Shown piece after piece: positions 37,323-48,132 of a DNA stretch of 64,000 nucleotides. The DNA is from Roseiarcus sp963833955 (lineage in GTDB: Bacteria > Pseudomonadota > Alphaproteobacteria > Rhizobiales > Beijerinckiaceae). The position numbers were made by a program, and so were the translations under genes. The notes under the pieces are model-generated. The model had not been told where the DNA came from and ran no database searches. It was given only the letters and a program-made list of their open reading frames with translations. Position 1 is the first letter of the stretch; the number at the start of each line of letters is the position of its first letter. The stretch spans positions 83,202 through 147,201 of the forward strand of contig CAWHZY010000004.1 in assembly GCA_963833955.1 (NCBI GenBank). The letters are read 5' to 3'.

Positions 37323-37639
37323 ATGCTGCCGAACGGCGACCGGGCGATCCTCGATCTGGGCAAACTTGCTGACTATTGTTTAAACCCCGCGCAACCGCGC
37401 GGCAGGCACAAAGCTCGGGTGTTTCGCGGCTCTCTCGACATGGGCCGGGCCGACGCCTCGGATTTGCGAGCGCGCCTGCTGTACGCGGCCGCCAATGAGG
37501 CCGCGACGCCGCTGCCGGGCGACGCTGGCAGATTGACGTTACGGTCTCGCGACAGGGACGGCGGGCCGTGCTAAGAACGGTCTGGATCGTTCGAAGCGGC
37601 GACGAGATTCCACGCTTCGTGACCTGTTGGGTCTTGTGA
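37323..37639 (+). CDS. DUF6883-type protein (frameshift near 37526)
   Basis: Reads MLPNGDRAILDLGKLADYCL, NPAQPRGRHKARVFRGSLDM, then after LPGDAG shifts frame. With one missing T restored (GACGCT-TGG-CAG) the chain continues QIDVTVSRQGRRAVLRTVWI, VRSGDEIPRFVTCWVL and stops at 37637-37639, about 105 aa. The opening 'LPN...LxDYCLNPxHPRGRHKARVF' is the hallmark of the DUF6883 family, small proteins that often sit beside DUF4926 proteins in toxin-antitoxin-like pairs. The stop overlaps the next start (TGATG). Biochemical role unknown. Confidence 0.7.
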
Positions 37640-37875
37640 TGACGGCTATCACCGAACGAGGTCATCTCGGTAGCGACCTCTTCAGCGCGGTCGCGCTTCT
37701 CCGCGACCTTCCTCAGCACGGACTTATCCGTGGCCAGGTTGGCACAGTGGTCGAGGCCCTTGACGAAACGACCGCGCTTGTCGAATTCAGCGACGACAGT
37801 GGCGTGGCTTACGCCATCGTACCGTGCCCGCGCGACGCCTTGCTGGTTTTGCGTACGGCGCCTCTGGCTGCATGA
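37639..37875 (+). CDS. DUF4926 family protein (partner of DUF6883)
   Basis: 78-aa protein with a small beta-barrel pattern: SDLFSAVALLRDLPQHGLIR, GQVGTVVEALDETTALVEFS, DDSGVAYAIVPCPRDALLVL. These match the DUF4926 layout 'vVaL.edlPe.gL..G.vGTVV.vl....yeVEF.d..G'. Such proteins are annotated as putative antitoxin-like partners. The start codon overlaps the stop of the DUF6883 gene, so the two are coupled. A degenerate copy of its 3' half lies at 38236-38312. Confidence 0.75.
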   Translation: MTAITERGHLGSDLFSAVALLRDLPQHGLIRGQVGTVVEALDETTALVEFSDDSGVAYAIVPCPRDALLVLRTAPLAA

Positions 37876-37884
37876 CTTTAAGCT

Positions 37885-38001
37885 GCGACGCCGAAGATCG
37901 AGATCGACCCCGAGACCTATGACGTGAGGGCGGACGGCGAGCTTCTCGTCTGCGAGCCGGCCGACAAGCTGCCGATGGCGCAGAGGTACTTTTTGTTTTG
38001 A
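37885..38001 (+). repeat. 117-bp direct repeat, copy B (duplicated ureC 3' end)
   Basis: Copy of the ureC terminus including the stop codon, with four substitutions relative to 37185-37301. It begins 9 bases after the DUF4926 stop. It encodes no start of its own and is not part of a gene. Its retention of the ureC stop shows it was copied from the end of the gene rather than from an internal site. Confidence 0.9.
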
Positions 38002-38350
38002 TCGCAGAGCAGACGCCCATATGGTAGCCCACGTCCGCGCAGCGCAGATTGTAAACGGGCGCGCCATCCATCAGGCGAACCCGCCCCTTTTCCTGAGGCT
38101 TTATTTGCCAGAACAATGGCCTCAAAGGATGCTTTTGCGGCGTGCGGTTCACGCCGCCTGCGCGGAAGTAAGCTGGAAGATCCTTCTGGCTCGCTCTGGC
38201 AGCACCTTAGCATGAGGGTCTGAGCACCAGTACGCAATTCAACGAGTTCAGCAGCGACAAGAGCTACGCCTACGCAATCGTCCCAGCCCGCGCGACGCCC
38301 CGCCGGTTTTGCGCATACTCAATCCTTGGCACCACCAAGAGGAGGCGAAG
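38002..38350. other. Gene-poor stretch with DUF4926 relic
   Basis: No ureE or other urease accessory gene is seen where it would normally follow ureC. The only recognisable sequence is the DUF4926-like fragment at 38236-38312. The rest has no supported gene. Confidence 0.5.
38236..38312 (+). pseudogene. Degenerate DUF4926 3' fragment
   Basis: Reads FNEFSSDKSYAYAIVPARAT in one frame and aligns with VEFSDDSGVAYAIVPCPRDA of the intact gene; the DNA also matches over ATCGT-(C/A)CC(A/G)-(T/G)CCCGCGCGACGCC. It follows repeat copy B, as the intact gene follows copy A, though with about 240 bases less between, suggesting a decayed second copy of the whole ureC-end/DUF6883/DUF4926 unit. Confidence 0.6.
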
Positions 38351-38803
38351 ATGAGCGTATCATTTCCACAGTTTAGCGGAGAGGGTGATCCCCGGCCTGT
38401 TCTCGTAAATTTCCTCAAAGAACTCAAAAAGTTCCTTAGTGAACTCGTTAGCCGAGGCACAGATGAACAGGGCAGTCAGCTGTTTATCCCTTCACTCGGG
38501 GGACAGATGCAAGAGGCTTGGAACGAGTTCGTCGCTGAGGATCATATCGAGAATGCAACCAACCGTATTTCTCTTCTGTCTGAAACTGCTATTCAAGACA
38601 ATGGTCTCCGAGGAAAGCAGCTGCAATTCAAGCTTGCTGTAATTAATTTATTCAACCAGAGATATATTGCAATAGGAAAGAGCATAATTAGAAAGCTGAT
38701 TGATATATTAGACGATCTTCTCAGAAGCATTTTGTCTGCGATTGGGGGCGGTGAAGCAATCTCGGAAATCAAAGATTTTATCAAGGACAGTTTGGACGAT
38801 TGA
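38351..38803 (+). CDS. AT-rich orphan protein of unknown function, 150 aa
   Basis: Start at 38351 supported by GAGGAGGCGAAG before ATG. The protein is rich in Ile, Leu, Asn, Lys and Asp and poor in Ala/Arg compared with its neighbours; codons such as AAT, ATA, TTA and AGA are frequent here and rare elsewhere in the window. Predicted mostly helical, with a strongly amphipathic C-terminal part (LIDILDDLLRSILSAIGGG, ISEIKDFIKDSLDD). No signal peptide. No family recognised. Its composition points to recent acquisition. It sits in the accessory patch downstream of ureC, between toxin-antitoxin-like modules. Confidence 0.65.
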   Translation: MSVSFPQFSGEGDPRPVLVNFLKELKKFLSELVSRGTDEQGSQLFIPSLGGQMQEAWNEFVAEDHIENATNRISLLSETAIQDNGLRGKQLQFKLAVINLFNQRYIAIGKSIIRKLIDILDDLLRSILSAIGGGEAISEIKDFIKDSLDD

Positions 38804-39084
38804 ATTGAGAGACGAGCCTTGTAAGGACACCCCAGTCTTCAAGAGCACAGGTCTCGCGCCCCGGGCGGAGACAGGATGACGTCGGCACGAGGCCTCGCCC
38901 GCGCGTTACTCGAGACCGCATGGCAGCAGGTTCAAGCGTTCCTGCGCGACCGCCCGCAGCGGTCAGCGGGCACGCCCTTCCTGCCGTCGCCGCGCGTCGG
39001 GTCCTGGAGCGATGGCGGCGCCTTCACGAGCAAAAGGGTCGCCTGCCTCGCAAACGAGGGAGACGGAGGGCGAAGGCGCTGAGT

Positions 39085-39389
39085 TCAAGCGGCGCGCTTG
39101 CGCGATCGTTTTGGCGCCCCGACCTTCCGCTTCGTGCCTGCGCCGGTTTCGTCGAGTTGCGCTTCGATCATCATGCGGATGAGACGCTGAGCCGGCATGT
39201 TGGCTCCGCATTCGCCTTCAGGGTCGCGAGCAGCGCGGCGGGCAGGCGCAGGCTGATCGACGCGTCTTTGCGGGCCAGTTCGAAGCGCACCTTCTTCATG
39301 CCCGAGAGGTCGTATTCGGAGAGATCCGCGCTCTGCAGCCAGGCGTCGGCCTCCTCATCGCTTCTCAAGTCGGGAAACTTCTTCGACAT
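39085..39389 (-). CDS. brnA: BrnA-like CopG antitoxin (frameshift near 39198)
   Basis: Reads MSKKFPDLRSDEEADAWLQS, ADLSEYDLSGMKKVRFELAR, KDASISLRLPAALLATLKAN; then one missing G (GAG-GCC read as GAGCC) shifts the frame, and the chain continues NMPAQRLIRMMIEAQLDETG and a Lys/Arg-rich tail to the TGA at 39085-39087. Restored length about 101 aa. The layout, 'FPxLRSDEEAExW...ADLSxYDLSG' plus ribbon-helix-helix 'ISLRLPxxLL', is the BrnA family. It overlaps the BrnT-like gene by 35 bases. Expected to repress the pair through the palindrome at 39658-39675. Confidence 0.72.
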
Positions 39390-39643
39390 AACGCTTGACC
39401 TCCTTCTCGTGCATGAACCGCACGCTGACCGGCCGGATTCTGCTCCCTCGCCAGGTGAAGACGCAAAAAATCCAGCGCCCCGCGCCGTCGCCGAAACCCA
39501 GAAGCCGTCGCTCGCCGGACGCGATCGTATCGCGCACGATATAAACATCGCCCGCGAACAGGGCCTCGATCTCCGCCAGCGATACGCCATGCGCAAGGCA
39601 TTTCGACAGGTTGCCGCGTCCGGTCGAAGCCCCTGAACTTCAT
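39355..39643 (-). CDS. brnT: BrnT-like toxin (frameshift near 39620)
   Basis: From ATG 39643 the sequence reads MKFRGFD, then one extra C shifts frame; the restored chain continues GRGNLSKCLAHGVSLAEIEA, LFAGDVYIVRDTIASGERRL, LGFGDGAGRWIFCVFTWRGS, RIRPVSVRFMHEKEVKRYVE, ending at 39355, about 95 aa. The 'F(D)..N..KC..HGVSxxEIEALF', GxRxLxxG and 'IRPxSxRxMHxKEVxxY' signatures mark BrnT, an RNase of the RelE-like fold. Placed upstream of and overlapping brnA, as in known BrnTA operons. Confidence 0.7.
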
Positions 39644-39657
39644 GCTGACGTGATCGT

Positions 39658-39675
39658 CTTTTGCATATGCAAAAG
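39658..39675. promoter_or_regulatory. 18-bp palindrome upstream of brnT (operator-like)
   Basis: CTTTTGCATATGCAAAAG is a perfect 18-bp palindrome lying 15-32 bases upstream of the brnT ATG on the minus strand. BrnA-type ribbon-helix-helix antitoxins autorepress through symmetrical sites in this position, so it is the natural operator candidate. Confidence 0.6.
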
Positions 39676-39729
39676 CAACTCATGCTGGCCCCATTCCGGT
39701 TTAGAGTATGGCGCATTCAGGCGGAATTG

Positions 39730-39815
39730 TCATTGCGAGGAGCGGAGCGACGAAGCAATCCAGAGAACTTGGGCGCCCTGTGTTCCCCTGGATCGCGTCG
39801 CTTCGCTCGCGATGA
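39730..39815. repeat. Palindromic repeat of the CATTGCGAGGAGCG type
   Basis: Left arm TCATTGCGAGGAGCGGAGCG plus ACGAAGCAATCCAG (39730-39763) and right arm CTGGATCGCGTCGCTTCGCT plus CGCGATGA (39788-39815) form a long imperfect hairpin with a 24-base loop. Repeats of this form are scattered through many alphaproteobacterial genomes as non-coding palindromic elements. Confidence 0.75.
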
Positions 39816-40092
39816 GGCCGACGGCGCCGTCTAGACGCGCCATGCTCTAGCGGCGAGGGCGGCCTTGCTTCTTGATCGCGCAAATGCCTTCGGCGCCTGC
39901 CTTCTTCGGGACGGAATGGAGGCTAGCAGAAAGCCAACGCACTTCCTTGGCAAAAATGGAAATCCGTGCTATACCATTGGCAGTCGCCGGATCGACCCGG
40001 CCGTGGACAGGCTTCCAATGAGGAGGACAAGCGACGCCGAAACTGACTCCCGACCGTCGCGCACAACCGGAGAGGGCGGAGGGGATTTACTT

Positions 40093-40207
40093 GACTCCAA
40101 ACGGCCGTAACCCATTGAAAAGACCCGATTCGAAAAAATAAACGCTAGTAAACGTCAGCAAATTTACTAACGTTTACTCCCGTTTAAGGGCGTTTACTGG
40201 CGTTTAC
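40093..40207 (+). repeat. Dispersed palindromic element, copy 2
   Basis: Shares GACTCCAA with the end of copy 3 (inverted) and the head GTAACCCATTGAAAAG(A)CCCGATTCGAAAAAA with copy 1. The tail TAAACGCTAGTAAACGTCAG / CTAACGTTTACTCCCGTTTA is an imperfect hairpin, followed by two more CGTTTAC units. Lies between BrnTA and the cupin gene. Confidence 0.85.
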
Positions 40208-40336
40208 GCGCCGGGTCTCGGCTCAAGCATCGCGCAGGGGCTGTATTCCGGCCGCCCCTTCCGGAGCGCCGGCCCTTGCAAACCGAATGGAGGCGGCGCT
40301 GACTGGCGACCCGTCGAGCCAGCGAACGGAGATCCC

Positions 40337-40633
40337 ATGCCTTCACGACCGCAAGCCGTGCCCCATGTCCATATCTCGGAGCCGCATGTGCGGGTCACCG
40401 AGTGGCGGTTCGCGCCGGGCGCGGAGACGGGGTGGCACCGCCACGAGGCCGACTATGTCGTCGTGCCCATGCTCGACGGCGACCTTCTGCTCGAGGAGCC
40501 GGGCGGCGGCTCACGCACGGCGACGCTCAAGCAGCATGTTCCTTATGCGCGGCTGGAGGGCGTCGAGCACAATGTGGTCAACGCCAACCCGTTCGACTTC
40601 GCCTTCATGGAGATCGAGCACCTGAAGGCGTGA
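40337..40633 (+). CDS. Small cupin-domain protein
   Basis: 98-aa single-domain cupin. RFAPGAETGWHRHEADYVVV carries the first metal-binding cluster (G-x5-H-x-H-x3-4-E pattern, with His-x-His-Glu), and LEGVEHNVVNANPFDFAFME the second (His). VPMLDGDLLLEEPGG fills the barrel between. Single-domain cupins of this size are metal-dependent isomerases, dioxygenases or sensors; no substrate can be inferred. It faces the old yellow enzyme gene convergently (19 bases apart). Confidence 0.78.
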   Translation: MPSRPQAVPHVHISEPHVRVTEWRFAPGAETGWHRHEADYVVVPMLDGDLLLEEPGGGSRTATLKQHVPYARLEGVEHNVVNANPFDFAFMEIEHLKA

Positions 40634-40652
40634 GACGCCCGCGCCTGCCGCG

Positions 40653-41726
40653 CTACTCGGCCGCCGCCTTCTCCTCGAGCGCCGGATAGTCGGTGTAGCC
40701 GGCCGTGCCTGCGCTGTAGAAAGTGTCGGCGTTCCAGGCGTTGAGGGGCGCGCCGAGCGAAAAGCGGCGCGGCAGGTCGGGGTTGGCGATGAAGAGCTTG
40801 CCGAACGCCACCGCGTCGGCTTCGCCCGCTTCGATCGCCGCCTCGGCGTCGACGCGGCCGAAGGCTTCGTTGGCGACATAGACGCCGCCGAACGCCGCCT
40901 TGAGCTCGGGGCCGAGCCGCGGGGCCTTGGTCGATTCGCGGGCGCAGATGAACGCGATTTGCGCTTGGCGAGTTCGCGCGCGACATAGCCGAAGGTCGCC
41001 GGCAGGTCGCTGTCGCCCATGTCATGCGCGTCGGCGCGCGGGGCGAGGTGCATGCCGACCCGGCCCGGCCCCCAGACGGAGACCACGGCGTCGGTCACTT
41101 CAAGCATGAGCCGGGCGCGATTCTCGATCGAGCCGCCATAGCCGTCGTCGCGCTTGTTGCTCGAGTTCCTGGAGGAACTGGTCGAGCAGATAGCCGTTCG
41201 CGCCATGAATCTCGACGCCGTCGAACCCGGCCTTTTTCGCGTTCTCGGCGCCATGGCGATAGGCCTCGACGACGTCCGCGAGCTCCTCGATCTTCAGGGC
41301 GCGGGGCGCGACATACGGCCGTTGCGGCCGAATGAGACTCACATTGCCCTTCGGCGCGATCGCGCTCGGGGCAACGGGAAGGGCGCCGTCGTGATAGACG
41401 GGGTCGGAAATGCGTCCGACGTGCCAGAGTTGGAGGAAGATGCGCCCGCCGGCTCCATGCACGCCCTTGACGACCGAGCGCCAGCCTTCGACCTGCTCGT
41501 CGGACCAGACGCCGGGGGTGTGCGGATAGCCAACGCCCGCGGGCGCGACGGAGGTCGCCTCGGAAAGGATGAGGCCGGCGGACGCGCGCTGCACGTAATA
41601 GTCGCGCATCAGCGCGTTTGGAACGCGTCCGGGACCGGTCGACCGGTTGCGCGTCAACGGCGCCATGAGAATGCGGTTGGGAAGGTCCAGATCGCCAATC
41701 TTCAATGGGTCGAACAGCGTGGGCAT
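40653..41726 (-). CDS. Old yellow enzyme, NADH:flavin oxidoreductase (two frameshifts)
   Basis: FMN-dependent ene-reductase, about 357 aa after correction. It starts MPTLFDPLKIGDLDLPNRIL at 41726 with GGAGAAACG upstream. GVEIHGANGYLLDQFLQ is read normally; one extra A near 41168 then shifts to SSNKRDDGYGGSIENRARLM, and a missing A in the CGCAAAATC run near 40960 shifts to IAFICARESTKAPRLGP, ending VANEAFGRV, AVAFGKLFIANPDLP and YPALEEKAAAE at 40653. The His-Gly-Ala-Asn (flavin/substrate His) motif and FGKLFIANPDLP phosphate site are conserved. The two indels cancel in total length, as read errors would. Confidence 0.82.
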
Positions 41727-41865
41727 TGAGTTCGTTTCTCCGAGTTGAACGCGCGCGATGACACTCATCTTCGACCCCGAGCTTGATTGGCTCGGGCCCA
41801 TTGTGTCGGCTTGTCGTTGATCTTATGGGGAGAGGGAGAAAAGGCGGCGAGAAGCCGCTTCGGCG

Positions 41866-42750
41866 TCAATGCCGGACCTTATCATCCTCTCCGAAAATAA
41901 GGAAGCTGCGCAGCTCGATGCTCTCGCGCGGCGGCGCGTCCGCGGGCGCGGTCGGATCGGTGAACGCCGTGTGGGGAGCGAAGCGAGACACGGCGCCGTC
42001 ATCGCGCGAGTCGAAACACTTGATGAGCAGAACTTCGTCCGCGCGCATCTCCGGCGCATAGAACCAGCGCTGGCCCGGATTGTAGACGAGATTGTAAGTC
42101 TCACCGCGCCGATCGCGATAAACGAGTTCCGAGGCGACGAGATCTTTTGGCGTTACGCTACCCGCGTCGCACATTGCGAGCGGCGCGTCCACGACCGGCG
42201 ACGTGATCGGGCGCCAAAGATTGACGATGGCGACACGGCGGCGAAGCAATGCGTCCGCTTCGTCAGGATAGGCGACGCGAAGGCGCTCCACCCCCGACGC
42301 CGCCGTCTGATCGACATGGACGAGATTGGCGGGCTGGCGCGGAACGCCGGTCGAACGATCGTTCTTGCCCGGCACGCGGCGCCTCAATGTGTGGTCAAAC
42401 ACGCGCACTTCGGTCGCGCCGGTCACCCGCTTCAGAAGGTCGACGGATTCGGGGTAATAAACCCGTTTGATTTCCTCTTCGTCCCAGAAATCCTTGACCG
42501 CGCTTCGGTGTGTGAGAAGCTTAAAACCGACTTCGTCCAGTGCGAATTTCGACGCCGCGGGACGAAGATCGTGGATCGTCGTCGCGTGCCCTTCCACCTG
42601 AAGATTGGACATCGGAACCCCGGCGGGGGGCTCGTAGGCATAGGAAACGAGCTTCTCGCCTGTAGCCGCGACATAATTGAGGGTCGCTTTTATATGAGGC
42701 AGCGAGGCGATTGCGATCTCGACCATTGCGGCGCTTGGGTCCGTGATCAA
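41866..42750 (-). CDS. CmcJ/NvfI-family oxygenase-like protein
   Basis: 294-aa protein of the family containing cephamycin 7-alpha-methoxylase subunit CmcJ, fungal NvfI and asparagine/gibberellin-desaturase-like enzymes. Marks: VRVFDHTLRRR, NLVHVDQTAASGVERL (His-x-Asp metal motif), IVNLWRPITSPVVDAPLAMC, ELVYRDRRGETYNLVYNPGQ, WFYAPEMRADEVLLIKCFDS, FAPHTAFTDPTAPADAPPRE (distal His) and IELRSFLIF. Cytosolic. Bacterial homologues are widespread but without known substrate. It lies 140 bases upstream of the old yellow enzyme gene on the same strand. Confidence 0.8.
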   Translation of the reverse strand: MITDPSAAMVEIAIASLPHIKATLNYVAATGEKLVSYAYEPPAGVPMSNLQVEGHATTIHDLRPAASKFALDEVGFKLLTHRSAVKDFWDEEEIKRVYYPESVDLLKRVTGATEVRVFDHTLRRRVPGKNDRSTGVPRQPANLVHVDQTAASGVERLRVAYPDEADALLRRRVAIVNLWRPITSPVVDAPLAMCDAGSVTPKDLVASELVYRDRRGETYNLVYNPGQRWFYAPEMRADEVLLIKCFDSRDDGAVSRFAPHTAFTDPTAPADAPPRESIELRSFLIFGEDDKVRH

Positions 42751-42847
42751 AGTCTATCAACTGCATCTAATAATCGCCCGCGGATTGTCAACGCCTCGGC
42801 TATTCCGCGAAACGCCGGCCCATAGCCACCCTGGGCAGGGTCCGTCT

Positions 42848-43723
42848 CTATTCGTCGCCGAGGAAATGCAGGATAGCGAAATTGAACCGGTCCGGGTCCT
42901 GCAGAAACGCGAAGTGGCTGACGTTGGGCAGGATCAGCAGGCCGGCGTGCGGGATGGTCGCGGCGATATATTCGGTATGGGGCCGTTTGATCGCCTCGTC
43001 GTGATCGCCGTCGGCGACGAGAAGGGGGGTGTCGATCGCCTTCAGCTGATCGTCGGTCCAGTTCGGATGGTCCGCCCACATTTTGCTGATCGGATCGACG
43101 AAGGCGTCGTATTCCTTGGGCGTCGCGGAATGCTCGGCATATTCCTGGCCGGCGCGGTCGATATAAGCGGCGAAGGTGGGGTTCCTCTCGACGCCCTCGA
43201 CCACGCCAGAGGCGACTGTGTTGGCGGCGAAGGCGAACACCTTGCCGACGCGATCCTTGTGGCGCATCGCGAGGTCGGGCCCAGGGATGCCGCCGTCACT
43301 CCAGCCGACGACGTCAGCCTTCGGGATCTTCAGCACATCCATCAGCGTCACGACATCGTCGGCGATCAGGTCGTAGCCGTAGGAGGGCGCGTCGCGGGTG
43401 CTGCGGCCGTGACCGCGACTGTCCATCAGGATCACGGTATCATGCGCCGCGACGGCTGGAACCTGGTTGCCCCAATAGTCGGTATTGGCGAGGCCGCCGT
43501 GCAGAAAAATCACGGGCGAACCCTGGCCGTAGATCGCATAGTGGATCCTGACGCCATTGGCTTCGGCTTCGCCGCTACGCTCCGTGGCGATCGGCGCCGG
43601 GGTCGGCGGCGAGGTCTCCCATCGCTCGGCGGCGAACGACCGCAAGATGGCGCAGGCGAGGAAAGCGGCGAGGGCGAACTGACGCGCGACCGGTCGAGTG
43701 TGGGTGAGCTTTTCGCCTTTCAT
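42848..43723 (-). CDS. Alpha/beta hydrolase, exported
   Basis: 291 aa. An N-terminal hydrophobic leader (ARQFALAAFLACAILRSFAA) suggests export. The hydrolase core has oxyanion block VIFLHGGLANTDYWGNQ, DSRGHGRST, nucleophile elbow VVGWSDGGIPG (Ser), an Asp in LLVADGDHDEA, and His in LPNVSHFAFLQDP. Close to the epoxide hydrolase / haloperoxidase-like fold 6. The start at 43723 (MKGEKLTHT) is preferred; the open frame extends to 43807 but without ribosome binding site. Substrate unknown. Lies divergent from the DUF488 gene. Confidence 0.8.
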   Translation of the reverse strand: MKGEKLTHTRPVARQFALAAFLACAILRSFAAERWETSPPTPAPIATERSGEAEANGVRIHYAIYGQGSPVIFLHGGLANTDYWGNQVPAVAAHDTVILMDSRGHGRSTRDAPSYGYDLIADDVVTLMDVLKIPKADVVGWSDGGIPGPDLAMRHKDRVGKVFAFAANTVASGVVEGVERNPTFAAYIDRAGQEYAEHSATPKEYDAFVDPISKMWADHPNWTDDQLKAIDTPLLVADGDHDEAIKRPHTEYIAATIPHAGLLILPNVSHFAFLQDPDRFNFAILHFLGDE

Positions 43724-43815
43724 GCTTTCACGCAAGCGGTATCGACGCGACGACGAGAGGCGCGAGTGACGGGCAACGATATCGACACGGGAAACCGGAG
43801 AGCCCACCTAAGAGC

Positions 43816-44376
43816 ATGTCCAATCCCTTCTTCACCATCGGGCATTCCACCCGACCGATCGATGAGTTTGTAGCGCTCTTGACGACCGCGGAAGTCAGGC
43901 TCGTCGTCGACGTGCGGACCGTTCCGCGCTCACGCACCAACCCGCAGTTCAACCGCGACGCGTTGCCCGCCTCCCTCGCTGCGTGTGGAATTGCATATGA
44001 GCATCTCGCAGCGCTCGGAGGGCTTCGCGGAAAGCAGCTTGGCGTGAATTCGGACGTCAACGCGTTCTGGGCGAACGCAAGCTTTCACAACTATGCCGAT
44101 TACGCCATGAGTGAGGGCTTCCGTGCAGGACTCCGAAACTTACGCGAGCTTGGGCGCTCGGCGCGTCCTGCGGTCATGTGCGCAGAAAGCCTCTGGTGGC
44201 GATGTCATCGTCGCATCATCACGGACTATCTGATCGCTGCGGGCGAAAAGGTTTTCCATATCCTCGGCCCGGGCCACCTGGACGAGGCGCATTTGACGCC
44301 TGCGGCCCGGACCGACCGAGATGGGACGCTGACCTATCCAAAGGACCCGCAACTCACCCTCGACCTCCCGTCATGA
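43816..44376 (+). CDS. DUF488 family protein
   Basis: 186 aa. Family signature: FFTIGHSTRPIDEFVALLTT at the N-terminus, LVVDVRTVPRSRTNPQFNRD, LAACGIAYEHLAALGGLRGK, and near the end VMCAESLWWRCHRRIITDYL, with the Cys-Ala-Glu and Cys-His pair typical of DUF488. These conserved Cys/Arg residues suggest a nucleic-acid or phosphate-related enzyme, but no activity is established. Cytosolic, single gene, 92 bases from the divergent hydrolase. Confidence 0.87.
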   Translation: MSNPFFTIGHSTRPIDEFVALLTTAEVRLVVDVRTVPRSRTNPQFNRDALPASLAACGIAYEHLAALGGLRGKQLGVNSDVNAFWANASFHNYADYAMSEGFRAGLRNLRELGRSARPAVMCAESLWWRCHRRIITDYLIAAGEKVFHILGPGHLDEAHLTPAARTDRDGTLTYPKDPQLTLDLPS

Positions 44377-44529
44377 ACCTGGCTCATGCCCGATGGCGCG
44401 CGAGCGGTAGATTAGCGCGGGTCAAACGATGCCCCATGTCGCCGGAGGGCGGAAATCATGAGATCGCGGCAGCTCGTGCGCGCGAGCGGCCGGCCGGATG
44501 AACGCGAGACGCGGCGGAACGCCTGCCGA

Positions 44530-46989
<2,460 letters not shown>

Positions 46990-47202
46990 AATCAGAGCCT
47001 TTTCGTGATGGGCTGGACCGGCGGCGCAACCGCGATTCGCGATTTCGCCACCCTATCCTGTCAGGCCCGCAAATGCACGTGTTAACGGGGGTCCGCCGTT
47101 GCCAATTGGACCCCGCCGCAGCGCCCGTGAACAGCCATTTCCAAGCTTACAATATATTGGCGTTCAAAGGGATTTTTCCAGTGGCGACGGGCGGCCCTGG
47201 AT

Positions 47203-47982
47203 TTATCCGGCCCGAGCAGCGGCAAGTTCGCTCCGCGCCACGCCGCGCAGCAGCGTCTGGTCGCTCGAAATGGTGCAGAGCTGAAATCCGAGCGCCATCA
47301 TCGCACGCGCGTCGGCGCCGTCGAAACAGAACATCGCCGCATATTTGCCGTGCGCCTTGGCGCGCTCGACGACCCGCCGCGCCTCGCTCATGACCGCGTC
47401 GCCACGCGGCTCGACGCTCGCCCCGTTGGTCAAGGCGATGGAAAGGTCGGATGGTCCGACATACACGCCATCCAAGCCATCGACGCTCAGAATGTCGTCG
47501 AGGGCATCCAGAGCGGCACGGGTCTCGATCATCGCAATCGCCTGGGTCATTGCATTGGCCGCCTTGAGGTAGGCGGAAGCGTCCAGGCCGCTGAGCGGCA
47601 GCGCGGCGCGCGGGCCCCATGAGCGCTGGCCGAGCGGCGGGAATTTGACGGACTCGACCAGGCGCCGCGCATCCTCGCCGCTGTCGATCATCGGCGCGAG
47701 GATTCCGCAGGCGCCAGAGTCCATGAGCTGGCTGGCCAGGGCGAATGCGTCGATCGGCACGCGAGCGATGGTTGGTTTGCCCGCAAGCGCCACGCGTAGG
47801 ATCGAATGCGCAGCGCCGTCGAAATCGACGGCGCCGTGCTGCATGTCGAGCACAACCGCATCGAAAGCTTCCCGCGCCAAGGCCTCGGCGACAGCCGGCT
47901 CATTCATGGTGACCCAGGCGCCCAAAGCCTGCCCGCCTGCAGCCAGGCGATCGGAGAGCATAGTCAGCACAAACTCGTTCAT
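47203..47982 (-). CDS. HpcH/HpaI family aldolase
   Basis: Class II pyruvate aldolase of about 259 aa (start MNEFVLTML at 47982; the frame continues to 47997). Motifs: FDAVVLDMQHGAVDFDG, ARVPIDAFALASQLMDSGAC, GILAPMIDSGEDARRLVESV, GPRAALPLSG, AIAMIETRAALDALDDILSV (metal-binding Glu), GLDGVYVGPSDLSIAL (Asp) and the C-terminal strand. Cleaves or forms 4-hydroxy-2-keto acids such as 2,4-dihydroxyhept-2-ene-1,7-dioate. Single gene between gyrB and the Spy-like gene; the exact substrate is not clear. Confidence 0.88.
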   Translation of the reverse strand: MNEFVLTMLSDRLAAGGQALGAWVTMNEPAVAEALAREAFDAVVLDMQHGAVDFDGAAHSILRVALAGKPTIARVPIDAFALASQLMDSGACGILAPMIDSGEDARRLVESVKFPPLGQRSWGPRAALPLSGLDASAYLKAANAMTQAIAMIETRAALDALDDILSVDGLDGVYVGPSDLSIALTNGASVEPRGDAVMSEARRVVERAKAHGKYAAMFCFDGADARAMMALGFQLCTISSDQTLLRGVARSELAAARAG

Positions 47983-48132
47983 TCTCGCTCCCACCAAAAC
48001 GCTGGCTCAGCCATGCACGTTAAGCGCGCGCTAACCACAAATCTCTGCCAACGGCAAACGCCTTCATTACGCCGAGTTCATTTGAAATTCATGTCAGGAG
48101 CCGTCAGCTTCTGTGGACGAAGGACAGGGACA

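Larger units (their letters stand above)
39644..40336. other. Intergenic stretch with operator, palindromic repeat and dispersed repeat copy 2
   Basis: Holds the brnT operator-like palindrome (39658-39675), the GCGAGGAGCG-type palindromic repeat (39730-39815) and dispersed element copy 2 (40093-40207). No protein gene is supported. Confidence 0.6.
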
